Part shown: piece by piece, positions 50,974 through 59,233 of the stretch
Layout of the letters: each line of letters begins with the position of its first letter
Position numbering within the stretch: position 1 is the first letter of the stretch
NCBI RefSeq assembly: GCF_014649495.1
Contig: NZ_BMTD01000018.1
Location: forward strand, 58,142-122,141
Direction of reading: 5' to 3'
Origin: Streptomyces filipinensis
Lineage (GTDB): Bacteria; Actinomycetota; Actinomycetes; Streptomycetales; Streptomycetaceae
DNA: 64,000 bases
Notes under the pieces: generated by a model
Seen by the model: only the letters and a program-made list of their open reading frames with translations
What the model was told of the DNA's origin: nothing
The model's database searches: none
Made by a program: the position numbers and the translations under genes

Positions 50974-53900
50974 TGGTCGTCGCCCTCCAAGTCGCCTTCC
51001 AGTTCCAGGTAGGTGGCGCGCAGCCGCTCCAGCGTGTCCGCGTCCGGCTCCGCCCACAGGCCCCGGTCGGCCGCCTCCAGCAGCCGCTCGGTGATGCCGC
51101 GCAGCGCCCACGGGTTGGACTTCTTCATGAAGTCCCGGTTCTCCGGGTCGAAGACGTACTCCGCGCTGAGTTTCTCGTACATCCAGTCGTCCACCACGCC
51201 CGCCGTGGCGTCGTAGCCGAACAGGTAGTCCACGGTCGCCGCCATCTCGAAGGCGCCCTTGTAGCCGTGCCGGCGCATGGCCGCCATCCAGCGCGGGTTG
51301 ACCACGCGGGCCCGGAAGACCCGGTGCGTCTCCTCGCCGAGCGTGCGCGTCCTCACCTGGTCGGGTACGGCCGAGTCACCCACGTACGCCTCGGGGTTGG
51401 CGCCGGTCAGATGCCGGACCATGGCGACCATCCCGCCGTGGTACTGGAAGTAGTCGTCGGCGTCGACCAGGTCGTGCTCGCGGGTGTCGACGTTCTTCGC
51501 CGCCACCGCGATCCGCTTGAACGCGGTCTCCATGTCGCCGCGCGCCGCCCGCCCGTCGAGCCCCCGCCCGTACGCGTAGCCGCCCCAGACGGCGTACACC
51601 TCGGCCAGGTCCGCGTCGGAGCGCCAGTTGCGGGCGTCGATCAGCGGCAGCAGACCGGCGCCGTACGCGCCCGGCTTCGAGCCGAAGATGCGGGCCGTCG
51701 CGCGCCGCCGGTCACCGTGCTCGGCGGTGTCCTCGTCGGCGTGCGCCCGCACGTAGTTGGACTCCGCCGGCTCCGCCAGCTCGGCCACGGCCCGCACCGC
51801 GTCGTCGATCAGCCCGACCACGTGCGGGAACGCGTCCCGGAAGAACCCGGAGATGCGGACCGTGACGTCGATGCGCGGCCGGCCCAGCTCCTGCAGCGGG
51901 ACCACCTCGAAGCCGGTGACCCGGCGCGAGGCGTCGTCCCACACCGGACGGCAGCCGAGCAGCGCCAGGATCTCCGCGATGTCGTCGCCCTGGGTGCGCA
52001 TCGCGGACGTGCCCCACACCGTGAGACCGACGGACTGCGGGTACGCGCCGGTGTCCTGCAGGTACCTCTGCACGAGGGAGTCGGCCAGCGACTGCCCGAC
52101 CTCCCAGCTCAGCCGGGACGGAATGGCCTTGGGGTCGACGGAGTAGAAGTTCCGGCCGGTCGGCAGGACGTTCACCAGACCCCGGGTCGGCGAACCGGAC
52201 GGGCCCGCCGGGACGTAGCCGCCGTCCAGGGCTCGCAGGATGTGCCCGATCTCGTCGGTGGTCCGCGCGAGCCGCGGCACGACCTCGTCGCAGGCGAACT
52301 CCAGCACGGCGGTCGCGTCGGGTTGTCCGGTGCCGAGGACCTCGCGCAGGACGGCCGGGACGACCGACCGGTCCCACGCCCGGGCCTCCATGCTCTGCGC
52401 GATCCCCCGGCACAGCTGCTCCAGCAGGTCGATCGCGTCCGACGCGGTGCGCGCCGGACCCTCCGCCAGGTCCGTCAGTTCCACCGGCACCTTCACCGGC
52501 GCACCGGGCTCCGCCAGCAGCTCCTTCTCGTCCAGCCCGAAGTGGGCCGCGAGCGAGGCCCGCAGCCCTGGCAGGGCGTTGGCCTGCCCGCCCCACACCT
52601 GGGACGCCCGCAGCACGGCCAGCACCAGGTTCACGCGCGGCTCGCCGACCGGGCCGCCGCCCAGGATGTGCAGACCGTCACGGATCTGCACGTCCTTGAT
52701 CTCGCAGAGATAGCCGTCGATGTGCATGACGAACTCGTCGAACGCGTCGTCGTCCGGCTGCTGGTCCACGTGCAGGTCGTGGTGCAGCTCGGCGGCCTTG
52801 ACCAGCGTCCAGATCTGGGCGCGGACGGCCGGTGCCTTCGCCGGGTCCAGGTCGGAGACGAGCGCGTACTCGTCGAGCAGCTGCTCCAGCTTGGCCAGGT
52901 CGCCGTAGGTGTCGGCGCGGGCCATCGGCGGCACCAGGTGGTCGACCACCGTGGCGTGCCCGCGCCGCTTGGCCTGGGTGCCCTCACCGGGGTCGTTGAC
53001 GATGAACGGGTAGATCAGCGGCAGGTCGCCCAGCACCGCGTCCGGGGCACAGCCGGCGCTCAGCCCGAGCCCCTTGCCGGGCAGCCACTCCATCGTGCCG
53101 TGCTTGCCCATGTGCACGAGCGCGTCCGCGCCGAAGGAGTTCTCAAGCCACCGGTACGCCGCCATGTAGTGGTGGGAGGGCGGCATGTCCGGGTCGTGGT
53201 AGATCGCGATCGGGTTCTCACCGAACCCGCGCGGCGGCTGGATCATCACGACGACGTTCCCGAACTGCAGGGAGGCGAGCACGATGTCCTCGCCGTCGAC
53301 GTACAGGCCGCCCGGCGGCTCGCCCCACGCCTCGGTCATCGCGTCCCGCAGCTCCGGGTCGAGCTTCTCGAACCACGCCCGGTAGTCGGCCAGCGGGACG
53401 CGCGCGGGCGCCGCCGCCAGCTGCTCCTCGGTCAGCCACTCCACGTCGTGGCCGCCGGCCTCGATCAGCCGGTGGATCAGCTCGTCACCGTTGTCGGGGT
53501 ACTCGGTGAGGCCGTAGCCGGCGTCCCTGAGGGCGTCCAGGACGCGCACCGCCGACGCGGGTGTGTCCAGACCGACCGCGTTGCCGACCCGGGAGTGCTT
53601 GGTCGGGTACGCGGTGAAGACCAGCGCGATCCGCTTCTCCGCGTTCGGCTTGTGCTTCAGCCGGGCGTGGCGCAGGGCGATTCCGGCCACCCGGGCGGCC
53701 CGCTCCGGGTCGGCGACGTACACCGGGACCTCGTCCGGGCCCTGCTCCTTGAAGGAGAACGGCACCGTGATCAGCCGGCCGTCGAACTCCGGGATCGCGA
53801 CCTGCATCGCCGCGTCCATGGGGGACAGGGCGGCGTCCGACTCCGCCCAGGCGGCCCGCGAGGAGGTGAGACACAGCCCCTGCAGGACAGGGATGTCCAG

Positions 53901-54623
53901 GTCGGCCAGCGCGCCGATGTCCCAGGACTCCTCGTCGCCGCCCGCCGAGGCCTGCGAGGCGTGGGTGCCGCCGGCCGCGAGCACGGTGGCGACCAGCGCG
54001 TCGGCCTTCGCCAGCAGCTCGTACAGGCCGGCGTCCGCGCCGCGCAGCGAACCGCAGTACACCGGCAGGGCGTTGGCGCCCTCCGCCTCGATCGCGTCGC
54101 ACAGCGTGTCCACGAAGGCGGTGTTGCCGCTCAGTTCGTGCGCCCGGTAGAACAGCACGCCCACGGTCGGGCGGCCGTCGACGAGCGGGCGGTCGCCGTG
54201 GACGCCGTACTCCGGCATCTTCCGCGGCTCCTCGAAGCCCTCGCCGGTCAGCAGCACGGTGTCCGACAGGAACCGGGACAGCTCCAGCAGGTTCGCGGGG
54301 CCGCCCTCGACCAGGTAGGTCAGCGCCTCCGCGACCACACCGGCCGGCACCGACGACTCGGCCATCAGTTCCGCGTCCGGCACGGCCTCGCCACCCAGCA
54401 GCACGGCCGGGATCCCGGACGCCTTCAGCGCCGCCAGCCCCTCCTCCCAGGCGCGCTTGCCGCCCAGCAGCCGTACGACGGCGAGGTCCGCGCCGTCGAG
54501 CAGCCCCGGCAGTTCCTGCTGGACGTCCACCCGGGTCGGGTTGCCGATGCGGTAGTCCGCACCGGAGGCCCGGGCCGCCAGCAGATCCGTGTCGGCGGTC
54601 GACAACAACAACACTGTGCTCAT
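50970..54623 (-). CDS. cobN: Cobaltochelatase subunit CobN
   Basis: A 1217-aa catalytic subunit that inserts Co2+ into hydrogenobyrinate a,c-diamide in an ATP-driven complex. Length and motifs match CobN: VGVLFYRAHELSGNTAFVDTL near 155, ALVFTAYPTKHSRVGNAVGLDTPAS near 325, MIQPPRGFGENPIAIYHDPDMPPSHHYMAAYRWL, DALVHMGKHGTMEWLPGKGLGLS, LPTGRNFYSVDPKAIPS, and SNPWALRGITERLLEA at the C-terminus. ATG overlaps the cobQ stop (ATGA). It is the largest gene in the riboswitch-controlled operon. Confidence 0.97.
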   Translation of the reverse strand: MSTVLLLSTADTDLLAARASGADYRIGNPTRVDVQQELPGLLDGADLAVVRLLGGKRAWEEGLAALKASGIPAVLLGGEAVPDAELMAESSVPAGVVAEALTYLVEGGPANLLELSRFLSDTVLLTGEGFEEPRKMPEYGVHGDRPLVDGRPTVGVLFYRAHELSGNTAFVDTLCDAIEAEGANALPVYCGSLRGADAGLYELLAKADALVATVLAAGGTHASQASAGGDEESWDIGALADLDIPVLQGLCLTSSRAAWAESDAALSPMDAAMQVAIPEFDGRLITVPFSFKEQGPDEVPVYVADPERAARVAGIALRHARLKHKPNAEKRIALVFTAYPTKHSRVGNAVGLDTPASAVRVLDALRDAGYGLTEYPDNGDELIHRLIEAGGHDVEWLTEEQLAAAPARVPLADYRAWFEKLDPELRDAMTEAWGEPPGGLYVDGEDIVLASLQFGNVVVMIQPPRGFGENPIAIYHDPDMPPSHHYMAAYRWLENSFGADALVHMGKHGTMEWLPGKGLGLSAGCAPDAVLGDLPLIYPFIVNDPGEGTQAKRRGHATVVDHLVPPMARADTYGDLAKLEQLLDEYALVSDLDPAKAPAVRAQIWTLVKAAELHHDLHVDQQPDDDAFDEFVMHIDGYLCEIKDVQIRDGLHILGGGPVGEPRVNLVLAVLRASQVWGGQANALPGLRASLAAHFGLDEKELLAEPGAPVKVPVELTDLAEGPARTASDAIDLLEQLCRGIAQSMEARAWDRSVVPAVLREVLGTGQPDATAVLEFACDEVVPRLARTTDEIGHILRALDGGYVPAGPSGSPTRGLVNVLPTGRNFYSVDPKAIPSRLSWEVGQSLADSLVQRYLQDTGAYPQSVGLTVWGTSAMRTQGDDIAEILALLGCRPVWDDASRRVTGFEVVPLQELGRPRIDVTVRISGFFRDAFPHVVGLIDDAVRAVAELAEPAESNYVRAHADEDTAEHGDRRRATARIFGSKPGAYGAGLLPLIDARNWRSDADLAEVYAVWGGYAYGRGLDGRAARGDMETAFKRIAVAAKNVDTREHDLVDADDYFQYHGGMVAMVRHLTGANPEAYVGDSAVPDQVRTRTLGEETHRVFRARVVNPRWMAAMRRHGYKGAFEMAATVDYLFGYDATAGVVDDWMYEKLSAEYVFDPENRDFMKKSNPWALRGITERLLEAADRGLWAEPDADTLERLRATYLELEGDLEGDDQ

Positions 54624-56152
54624 GCGGGCGCTCCCGGTGGAATGAAAGGCAGTCCTTGCGGCGCGCCGGACTCGATGAGCCGCCACAGCGCGTCCGTGTC
54701 CGCGTGCTGTTCGATCAGGTCGCCGAGCCGGTCGAGCTGCTCCTCGCGCAGCGCGGCGAAGGAGGTGTCCGGCGCGGGCACGAAGCGGCGGCCCGCGGCG
54801 GCGGCCACCTCGCGCAGGAAGGCCCGCCGGAAGCCGTCCGACTCCAGCGAACCGTGCCAGTGGGTGCCCCAGGTCTGGCCGACCCGGCAGCCGTCGAGGC
54901 TGTGTCCATCGTCGTCGGAGATGAAGGCTTCCCCTCCCTCGACGGAGGCGACCCCGTGGTGGATCTCGTACCCCTCGACCCGCTCGCCGAGGGCTTGTCC
55001 GGCCGGCCGGGTGAGGGTCTTCTCGCGGGCGAACCGCACCCGCACGGGCAGCACGCCGAGCCCGTCGACCGCGCCGGCCCGCGACTCGACCTCGTCCTCG
55101 ATGTGCTCGCCGAGGATCTGGAAGCCGCCGCAGACACCGAGGACCGGCCTGTGCTGAGCGGCCCTTCGGACCAGCGCGTCGGCAAGTCCCCGCTCGCGCA
55201 GCCACGCGAGCGCCCGTACGGTCCCGCGGGTGCCCGGGACGACGACCAGGTCCGCGTCCGCCAGTTCCTCCGGCCGGTCCACGAACCGCACCACGACGCC
55301 CGGTTCGGCGGCCAGCGCGTCCACGTCCGTGAAGTTGGACATCAGCGGGATCGCGCACACGGCGACGCGTAGCACGTCCTCACCCACCGGCGGGGTCACG
55401 GCGGACTCGCGGACCGTACCGCGCAGCGAGACGCGCAGCCCGTCCTCCTCGTCGATGCCCAGCCCGTGCCGGAACGGCAGCACGCCGTAGGCGCGCCGCC
55501 CGGTGAGGCCGTGCAGCATCTCCAGGCCCGGCTCCAGCAGGGAGACGTCGCCCCGGAACTTGTTCACCAGGAAGCCGGCGACCAGTTCCTGGTCCTCGGG
55601 CGAGAGCAGGGCGACGGTCCCGAAGAACGACGCGAAGACGCCCCCGCGGTCGATGTCCCCCACCACCAGCACGGGCAGCCGCGCACCCCGCGCGATCCCC
55701 ATGTTCACGATGTCGGTCCGGCGCAGATTGATCTCGGCCGGGCTGCCGGCGCCCTCACAGATCACCGCGTCATACGTGCCCCGCAACTCGGCCAGGCAGT
55801 CCAGGACCGTGCCGAGGAGCTTCTGCTGGCGTCCGCCGTGGTAGCCGCGTGCGCTCAGCTCGCCCACCGGCTTGCCCAGCAGCACCACCTGGCTGCTCTG
55901 CTCACCACCCGGCTTCAGCAGCACCGGGTTCATCAGCGCGGTCGGCTCGATCCGGCACGCCTGGGCCTGCATGGCCTGCGCCCGCCCGATCTCCGCGCCC
56001 TGCCGGGTGACGAAGGAGTTGAGCGACATGTTCTGCGCCTTGAACGGCGCGACCTTCACACCCTGGCGCACCAGCCACCGGCAGATGCCGGCCGTCACGA
56101 CGCTCTTGCCGGCGTCGGAGGTGGTGCCGGCGACGAGGAGACCCCCGTTCAC
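54620..56152 (-). CDS. cobQ: Cobyric acid synthase
   Basis: Glutamine-dependent amidotransferase of 510 aa that amidates the b, d, e and g carboxylates of adenosylcobyrinate diamide. The N-terminal half has VAGTTSDAGKSVVTAGICRWL with the P-loop, APFKAQNMSLNSFVT and CEGAGSPAEINLRRTDIVNMG, all CobQ-specific. The glutaminase domain has LGVCGGFQILGE with the catalytic Cys and GTHWHGSLESDGFRRAFL with the His. GTG at 56152 overlaps the cobD stop (GTGA). Confidence 0.96.
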   Translation of the reverse strand: MNGGLLVAGTTSDAGKSVVTAGICRWLVRQGVKVAPFKAQNMSLNSFVTRQGAEIGRAQAMQAQACRIEPTALMNPVLLKPGGEQSSQVVLLGKPVGELSARGYHGGRQQKLLGTVLDCLAELRGTYDAVICEGAGSPAEINLRRTDIVNMGIARGARLPVLVVGDIDRGGVFASFFGTVALLSPEDQELVAGFLVNKFRGDVSLLEPGLEMLHGLTGRRAYGVLPFRHGLGIDEEDGLRVSLRGTVRESAVTPPVGEDVLRVAVCAIPLMSNFTDVDALAAEPGVVVRFVDRPEELADADLVVVPGTRGTVRALAWLRERGLADALVRRAAQHRPVLGVCGGFQILGEHIEDEVESRAGAVDGLGVLPVRVRFAREKTLTRPAGQALGERVEGYEIHHGVASVEGGEAFISDDDGHSLDGCRVGQTWGTHWHGSLESDGFRRAFLREVAAAAGRRFVPAPDTSFAALREEQLDRLGDLIEQHADTDALWRLIESGAPQGLPFIPPGAPA

Positions 56153-57102
56153 TTGCCACGTCCCTTCACACGCTTGACGAGGAGGCGCGCGGCGACCGTG
56201 GTGCCGAGCGCGAGCAGGCCGACGCGGCGGGAGAGCCGTACGGCCCGGTCGATGTCGGTGACCCCGACCGCCCGGCCGGTGTCCCCGTTGAGTACGGGCC
56301 GGTGCTCGACCCGGCCGCCGTAGGAGAGCGTTCCGCCCAGCCGTACGCCGAGGGCGCCGGCGAAGGAGGCTTCGACGGGACCGGCGTTGGGGCTCGGGTG
56401 CCTGCGGGCGTCGGCCCGCCAGGCGCGCAGGGCGTCGCGGGGGTCGGGGCCGGCCGCGGCGGCGAGTACGGCGGTCAGCCGGGCCCCGGGCCAGCCGGCC
56501 AGGTCGTCGAGCCGGGCGGAGGCCCAGCCGTAGCGCCGGTACCGGGGGGACCTGTGCCCCACCATCGCGTCCAGGGTGTTGACCGCCCGGAACCCGAGCA
56601 GGCCCGGCACCCCGGCCACGGCACCCCACACCAGCGCGCCCACGACGGCGTCGGAGGTGTTCTCGGCGACCGACTCGACCACGGCCCGGGCCATCCCCTC
56701 GGCGTCCAGTGCCTGCGGGTCCCGGCCGCACAGATGGGGCAGCCGCGCCCGCGCCGCCTCGACGTCCCCGCGCTCCAGGGCACGCCCGATCGCGCGGGCC
56801 TCGCGGGCGAGCGAGGTACCGCCGACGACCGCCCAGGTGGCGGCGGCGGTCAGGGCGAGGGAGGCGGTGGGGGAGGGGCGTACGGCGCGTGCGGCCACCG
56901 TGCCGAGCGCGACGGCGCCGCCGGCGCACACGGCGGTGTGCACGGCTCCCCAGCCGCGGTGGTCGTGCCACAACGCGCGGTCCACGGCAGCCGCCACCCG
57001 CCCGAACGCGGCGACCGGATGCCCGCGGCGGGGATCGCCGAGGAGCAGGTCACCGAGAAGCCCGGCGGCGGCGCCGTACGCGTAGGAGCGATCGGCACCC
57101 AT
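56149..57102 (-). CDS. cobD: Adenosylcobinamide-phosphate synthase (CobD/CbiB)
   Basis: A 317-aa membrane enzyme that joins aminopropanol (phosphate) to cobyric acid. It has several hydrophobic helices and the family motifs LLGDLLLGDPRRGHPVAAFGR near the start, VVESVAENTSDAVVGALVWGAVAGVPGLLGFRAVNTLDAMVGHRSPRYRRYGWASARLDDL in the middle, and HPSPNAGPVEASFAGALGVRLGG. It is first in the operon after the cobalamin riboswitch. No clear Shine-Dalgarno precedes the ATG, but a short leader ORF ends 4 bp upstream. Confidence 0.95.
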   Translation of the reverse strand: MGADRSYAYGAAAGLLGDLLLGDPRRGHPVAAFGRVAAAVDRALWHDHRGWGAVHTAVCAGGAVALGTVAARAVRPSPTASLALTAAATWAVVGGTSLAREARAIGRALERGDVEAARARLPHLCGRDPQALDAEGMARAVVESVAENTSDAVVGALVWGAVAGVPGLLGFRAVNTLDAMVGHRSPRYRRYGWASARLDDLAGWPGARLTAVLAAAAGPDPRDALRAWRADARRHPSPNAGPVEASFAGALGVRLGGTLSYGGRVEHRPVLNGDTGRAVGVTDIDRAVRLSRRVGLLALGTTVAARLLVKRVKGRGK

Positions 57103-57106
57103 CGGC

Positions 57107-57166
57107 TCAGCCGGCCGTGGGTACAGGAGCGGGCCTGGTACGTGTCCTCGATCGGCAGCCGAGCAT
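57107..57166 (-). CDS. Possible 19-aa leader peptide between the riboswitch and cobD
   Basis: An ATG at 57166 opens a 20-codon frame ending in TGA at 57107, 4 bp before the cobD ATG. The peptide starts MLGCRSRTR and is Arg/Pro-rich. GAGG lies 12 nt upstream of its ATG in an AT-rich stretch just after the riboswitch. Because cobD lacks a visible ribosome site, translation of this frame could be coupled to cobD. It is short and may be chance. Confidence 0.35.
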   Translation of the reverse strand: MLGCRSRTRTRPAPVPTAG

Positions 57167-57194
57167 GGCGATATATGTCCTCACTCAGGGTGTC

Positions 57195-57400
57195 CGCGCC
57201 CTGGTTCGACGTGATGCGGCGGCGAGAGTTCCTGGCTCCCGGGGGGTTCTTTCCCCGGTGACAGTGGCGGGACCGCGCCGGATTCGCACCGGCTTCCTCT
57301 GCTGCCGCCGTACATGGCCCGGGCAGTCCACCACGCGCCCGGAACGGCCGTCAACTTGCCGTTGACCTGCACGGGGAGAGTGTGCCGATCCCCACATCGC
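57195..57400 (-). ncRNA. Cobalamin riboswitch
   Basis: On the minus strand, the conserved core is seen: GAAGCCGGTGCGAATCCGGC (297-278 in the 57xxx numbering), then GCGGTCCCGCCACTG with the B12 box GCCACTG at 57268-57262, and GAGCCAGGAACTC further 3'. This is the AdoCbl riboswitch consensus. The 5' arms include the GTCAAC-ggcaa-GTTGAC hairpin at about 57350-57366. Ends are approximate. It precedes cobD, so B12 should shut down the cobD-cobQ-cobN-cobO-cobB-cobI operon, probably by hiding the translation start. Confidence 0.92.
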
Positions 57401-57422
57401 GTGGCATGGCGGCGCGCGAAAA

Positions 57423-57447
57423 GGCTCCCCTCGGGCAGAGGGGAGCC
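57423..57447 (-). terminator. Rho-independent terminator upstream of the cob riboswitch
   Basis: A perfect 10-bp stem GGCTCCCCTC / GAGGGGAGCC with a 5-nt loop is followed, on the minus strand, by TTTT (57422-57419). It would stop leftward transcription from the small membrane protein and phosphate transporter genes before the cobalamin riboswitch. A second stem GCGCCC-gaag-GGGCGC (57451-57466) lies just before it. Confidence 0.8.
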
Positions 57448-57537
57448 TGGGCGCCCGAAGGGGCGCGGGGGTGCCGGCAAGGGGCCCGCCGCGCGGGCGC
57501 GACGGGCCATGTGTGTGCCGCGGCCGGTCGACGGCGC

Positions 57538-57569
57538 TTCAGGGCACTTCCGGTTCAGGGCACTTCCGG
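57538..57569. repeat. Perfect 16-bp tandem duplication
   Basis: TTCAGGGCACTTCCGG occurs twice in direct succession (57538-57553, 57554-57569). It is flanked by the inverted repeat GCGCTTC (57534-57540) / GAAGCGC (57571-57577). It lies just after the stop of the small membrane protein gene. Confidence 0.85.
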
Positions 57570-57580
57570 CGAAGCGCTCG

Positions 57581-57808
57581 TCAGGGCTTGGCCACGATCA
57601 GGTAGATGCCGTACGCCACCGCCGCCGCGCAGGCGGCGAAGCAGACGTAGGCCCCGGTGACGGCGAGGCCGGCGGAGCCGCCCTGGGCCGCGGCCTTCTC
57701 GCGCCGGGCCAGGCCGCTCACGCCGAGGGTGAACAGGGCCACCAGGCCCACCGTGAACACGAGGCTGACGCCGAAGACGGAACCGATGGCCGCCCAGTCG
57801 ATCTTCAT
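57581..57808 (-). CDS. Small two-helix membrane protein
   Basis: A 75-aa protein with two membrane segments (VFGVSLVFTVGLVALFTLGVSGL and AGLAVTGAYVCFAACAAAVAYGIYLIV) joined by a short charged loop REKAAAQ. No enzymatic motif is present. It lies 31 bp downstream of the Pit phosphate transporter gene in the same direction, with GAAGGAAG before the ATG, so it is probably co-transcribed and may be an accessory of the transporter. Confidence 0.82.
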   Translation of the reverse strand: MKIDWAAIGSVFGVSLVFTVGLVALFTLGVSGLARREKAAAQGGSAGLAVTGAYVCFAACAAAVAYGIYLIVAKP

Positions 57809-57839
57809 GATGCTTCCTTCGTAACCGGGGTGACCGGGG

Positions 57840-59090
57840 TCAGACGGTGGCGGCCGGCGGGGCGGCCGGGGTCGCGGGCTCGGCGGCCGCCGGGGAGGCG
57901 ATCGTCGCCGTCAGGCCCTCGGTGATCGTGCCCGCCGGGGGCGGAGTCACCGCGGCGATGGCGGTGGTCACCACGCCGGCCGGCTCCTCGGTGCCGGTGA
58001 CGACGTTGGTGTGGTCGACGACCTCGCGGCGGGAGATCTTCCAGATCGCGGCGCTGGAGGCGACCAGGAAGACGGCGACCACGGCGGTGCCCCAGTCACC
58101 GAGGTCCGTGACGGACTCGGCGCCCGCGCCGACCAGCGCGGCGGCCGGGAGGGTGAGCACCCAGGCGACGGCCATACGGGTCGCGGTGGACCAGCGGACC
58201 ACCCCGCCCTTGCGGCCGAGGCCCGCGCCCATCACCGAGCCGGAGACGACGTGCGTGGTGGAGAGGGAGAAGCCCAGGTGGGAGGAGGCCAGGATGGCCG
58301 TCGCGGCGCTGGTCTGGGCGGCGAAGCCCTGGCGCGGCTCCAGCTCGGTCAGGCCCGTGCCCATGGTGCGGATGATGCGCCAGCCGCCGATGTAGGTGCC
58401 GAGCGCGATCGCCAGGCCGGCGGAGAGGATGACCCAGGTGGGAGGGTTGGAGCCGGGGGAGATGGCGCCGCCCGCGATCAGCGCGAGGGTGATGATGCCC
58501 ATCGTCTTCTGGGCGTCGTTGGTGCCGTGGGCGAGGGAGACCAGGCCGGCGGAGGCGATCTGGCCGGCGCGGTAGCCCTTGCGGGTGGCCTCGCCCTCGG
58601 CCTTGCCGCCGATGCCGTAGGAGAAGCGGGTGGCCAGCATCGACGCGAGGCCCGCCACGAGCGGCGCGGCGACGGCCGGGAGCAGCACCTTGGTGACCAG
58701 CACGTCGCCGTGCACGGCACCGAAGCCGGCGGAGGCGACGGTGGCGCCGATCAGACCGCCCATCAGGGCGTGCGAGGAACTGGACGGCAGGCCCACCAGC
58801 CAGGTCAGCAGGTTCCAGAGGATCGCGCCGACCAGGGCGGCGAAGATGACCTCGGGACGGATGCCGGTCTCGTCGACGAGACCCTTGGAGATCGTGTTCG
58901 CGACCTCCACGGAGAGGAAGGCGCCGACCAGGTTGAGGGCGGCGGACATGGTTACCGCGATCTTCGGCTTCAGGGCGCCTGTGGAGATGGTGGTGGCCAT
59001 CGCGTTCGCGGTGTCGTGGAAACCGTTCGTGAAATCGAACGCGAGTGCGGTTACCACCACAATCGCGAGGATCAGCGAGAAGCTTTCCAT
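57840..59090 (-). CDS. pit: Low-affinity inorganic phosphate transporter (Pit family)
   Basis: A 416-aa PiT permease with about 10 hydrophobic segments that imports phosphate as a metal-phosphate with protons. The two inverted signature repeats are visible: ALAFDFTNGFHDTANAMATTISTGAL near 15-40 and SLAHGTNDAQKTMGIITLAL near 205-225. WLVGLPSSSSHALMGGLIGA and GFSLSTTHVVSGSVMGAGLGRKGG are further hallmarks. The C-terminal 50 residues are an Ala/Pro/Thr-rich cytoplasmic tail. Upstream lie PHO-box-like repeats. Confidence 0.93.
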   Translation of the reverse strand: MESFSLILAIVVVTALAFDFTNGFHDTANAMATTISTGALKPKIAVTMSAALNLVGAFLSVEVANTISKGLVDETGIRPEVIFAALVGAILWNLLTWLVGLPSSSSHALMGGLIGATVASAGFGAVHGDVLVTKVLLPAVAAPLVAGLASMLATRFSYGIGGKAEGEATRKGYRAGQIASAGLVSLAHGTNDAQKTMGIITLALIAGGAISPGSNPPTWVILSAGLAIALGTYIGGWRIIRTMGTGLTELEPRQGFAAQTSAATAILASSHLGFSLSTTHVVSGSVMGAGLGRKGGVVRWSTATRMAVAWVLTLPAAALVGAGAESVTDLGDWGTAVVAVFLVASSAAIWKISRREVVDHTNVVTGTEEPAGVVTTAIAAVTPPPAGTITEGLTATIASPAAAEPATPAAPPAATV

Positions 59091-59122
59091 TTACCCAGGC
59101 AATCGTTCGAGGTCGTTGGCTG

Positions 59123-59159
59123 GATGAACGTAGGCAACCTGGGTGAACGGAAGATGAAC
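59123..59159 (-). promoter_or_regulatory. PHO-box-like repeats upstream of pit
   Basis: Reading the minus strand there are GTTCATC (59159-59153), GTTCACC (59148-59142) and GTTCATC (59129-59123). The first two are 11 bp apart, the spacing of direct repeat units in Streptomyces PhoP boxes (consensus GTTCACC). They lie 33-69 bp upstream of the pit start, so PhoR-PhoP control is likely. Confidence 0.65.
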
Positions 59160-59233
59160 TGAGGCGGGCGTGGCGGTGTCCGAACAGGGTGAATGACGTT
59201 CCGCTTGGCCCTCACGGCCCAGGCGCCCCTTGG

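Noticed and set aside
51267..55157. A 1296-codon open frame antisense to cobN
   Set aside because: cobN is certain from its motifs; the antisense frame is low-complexity and has no recognisable domain.
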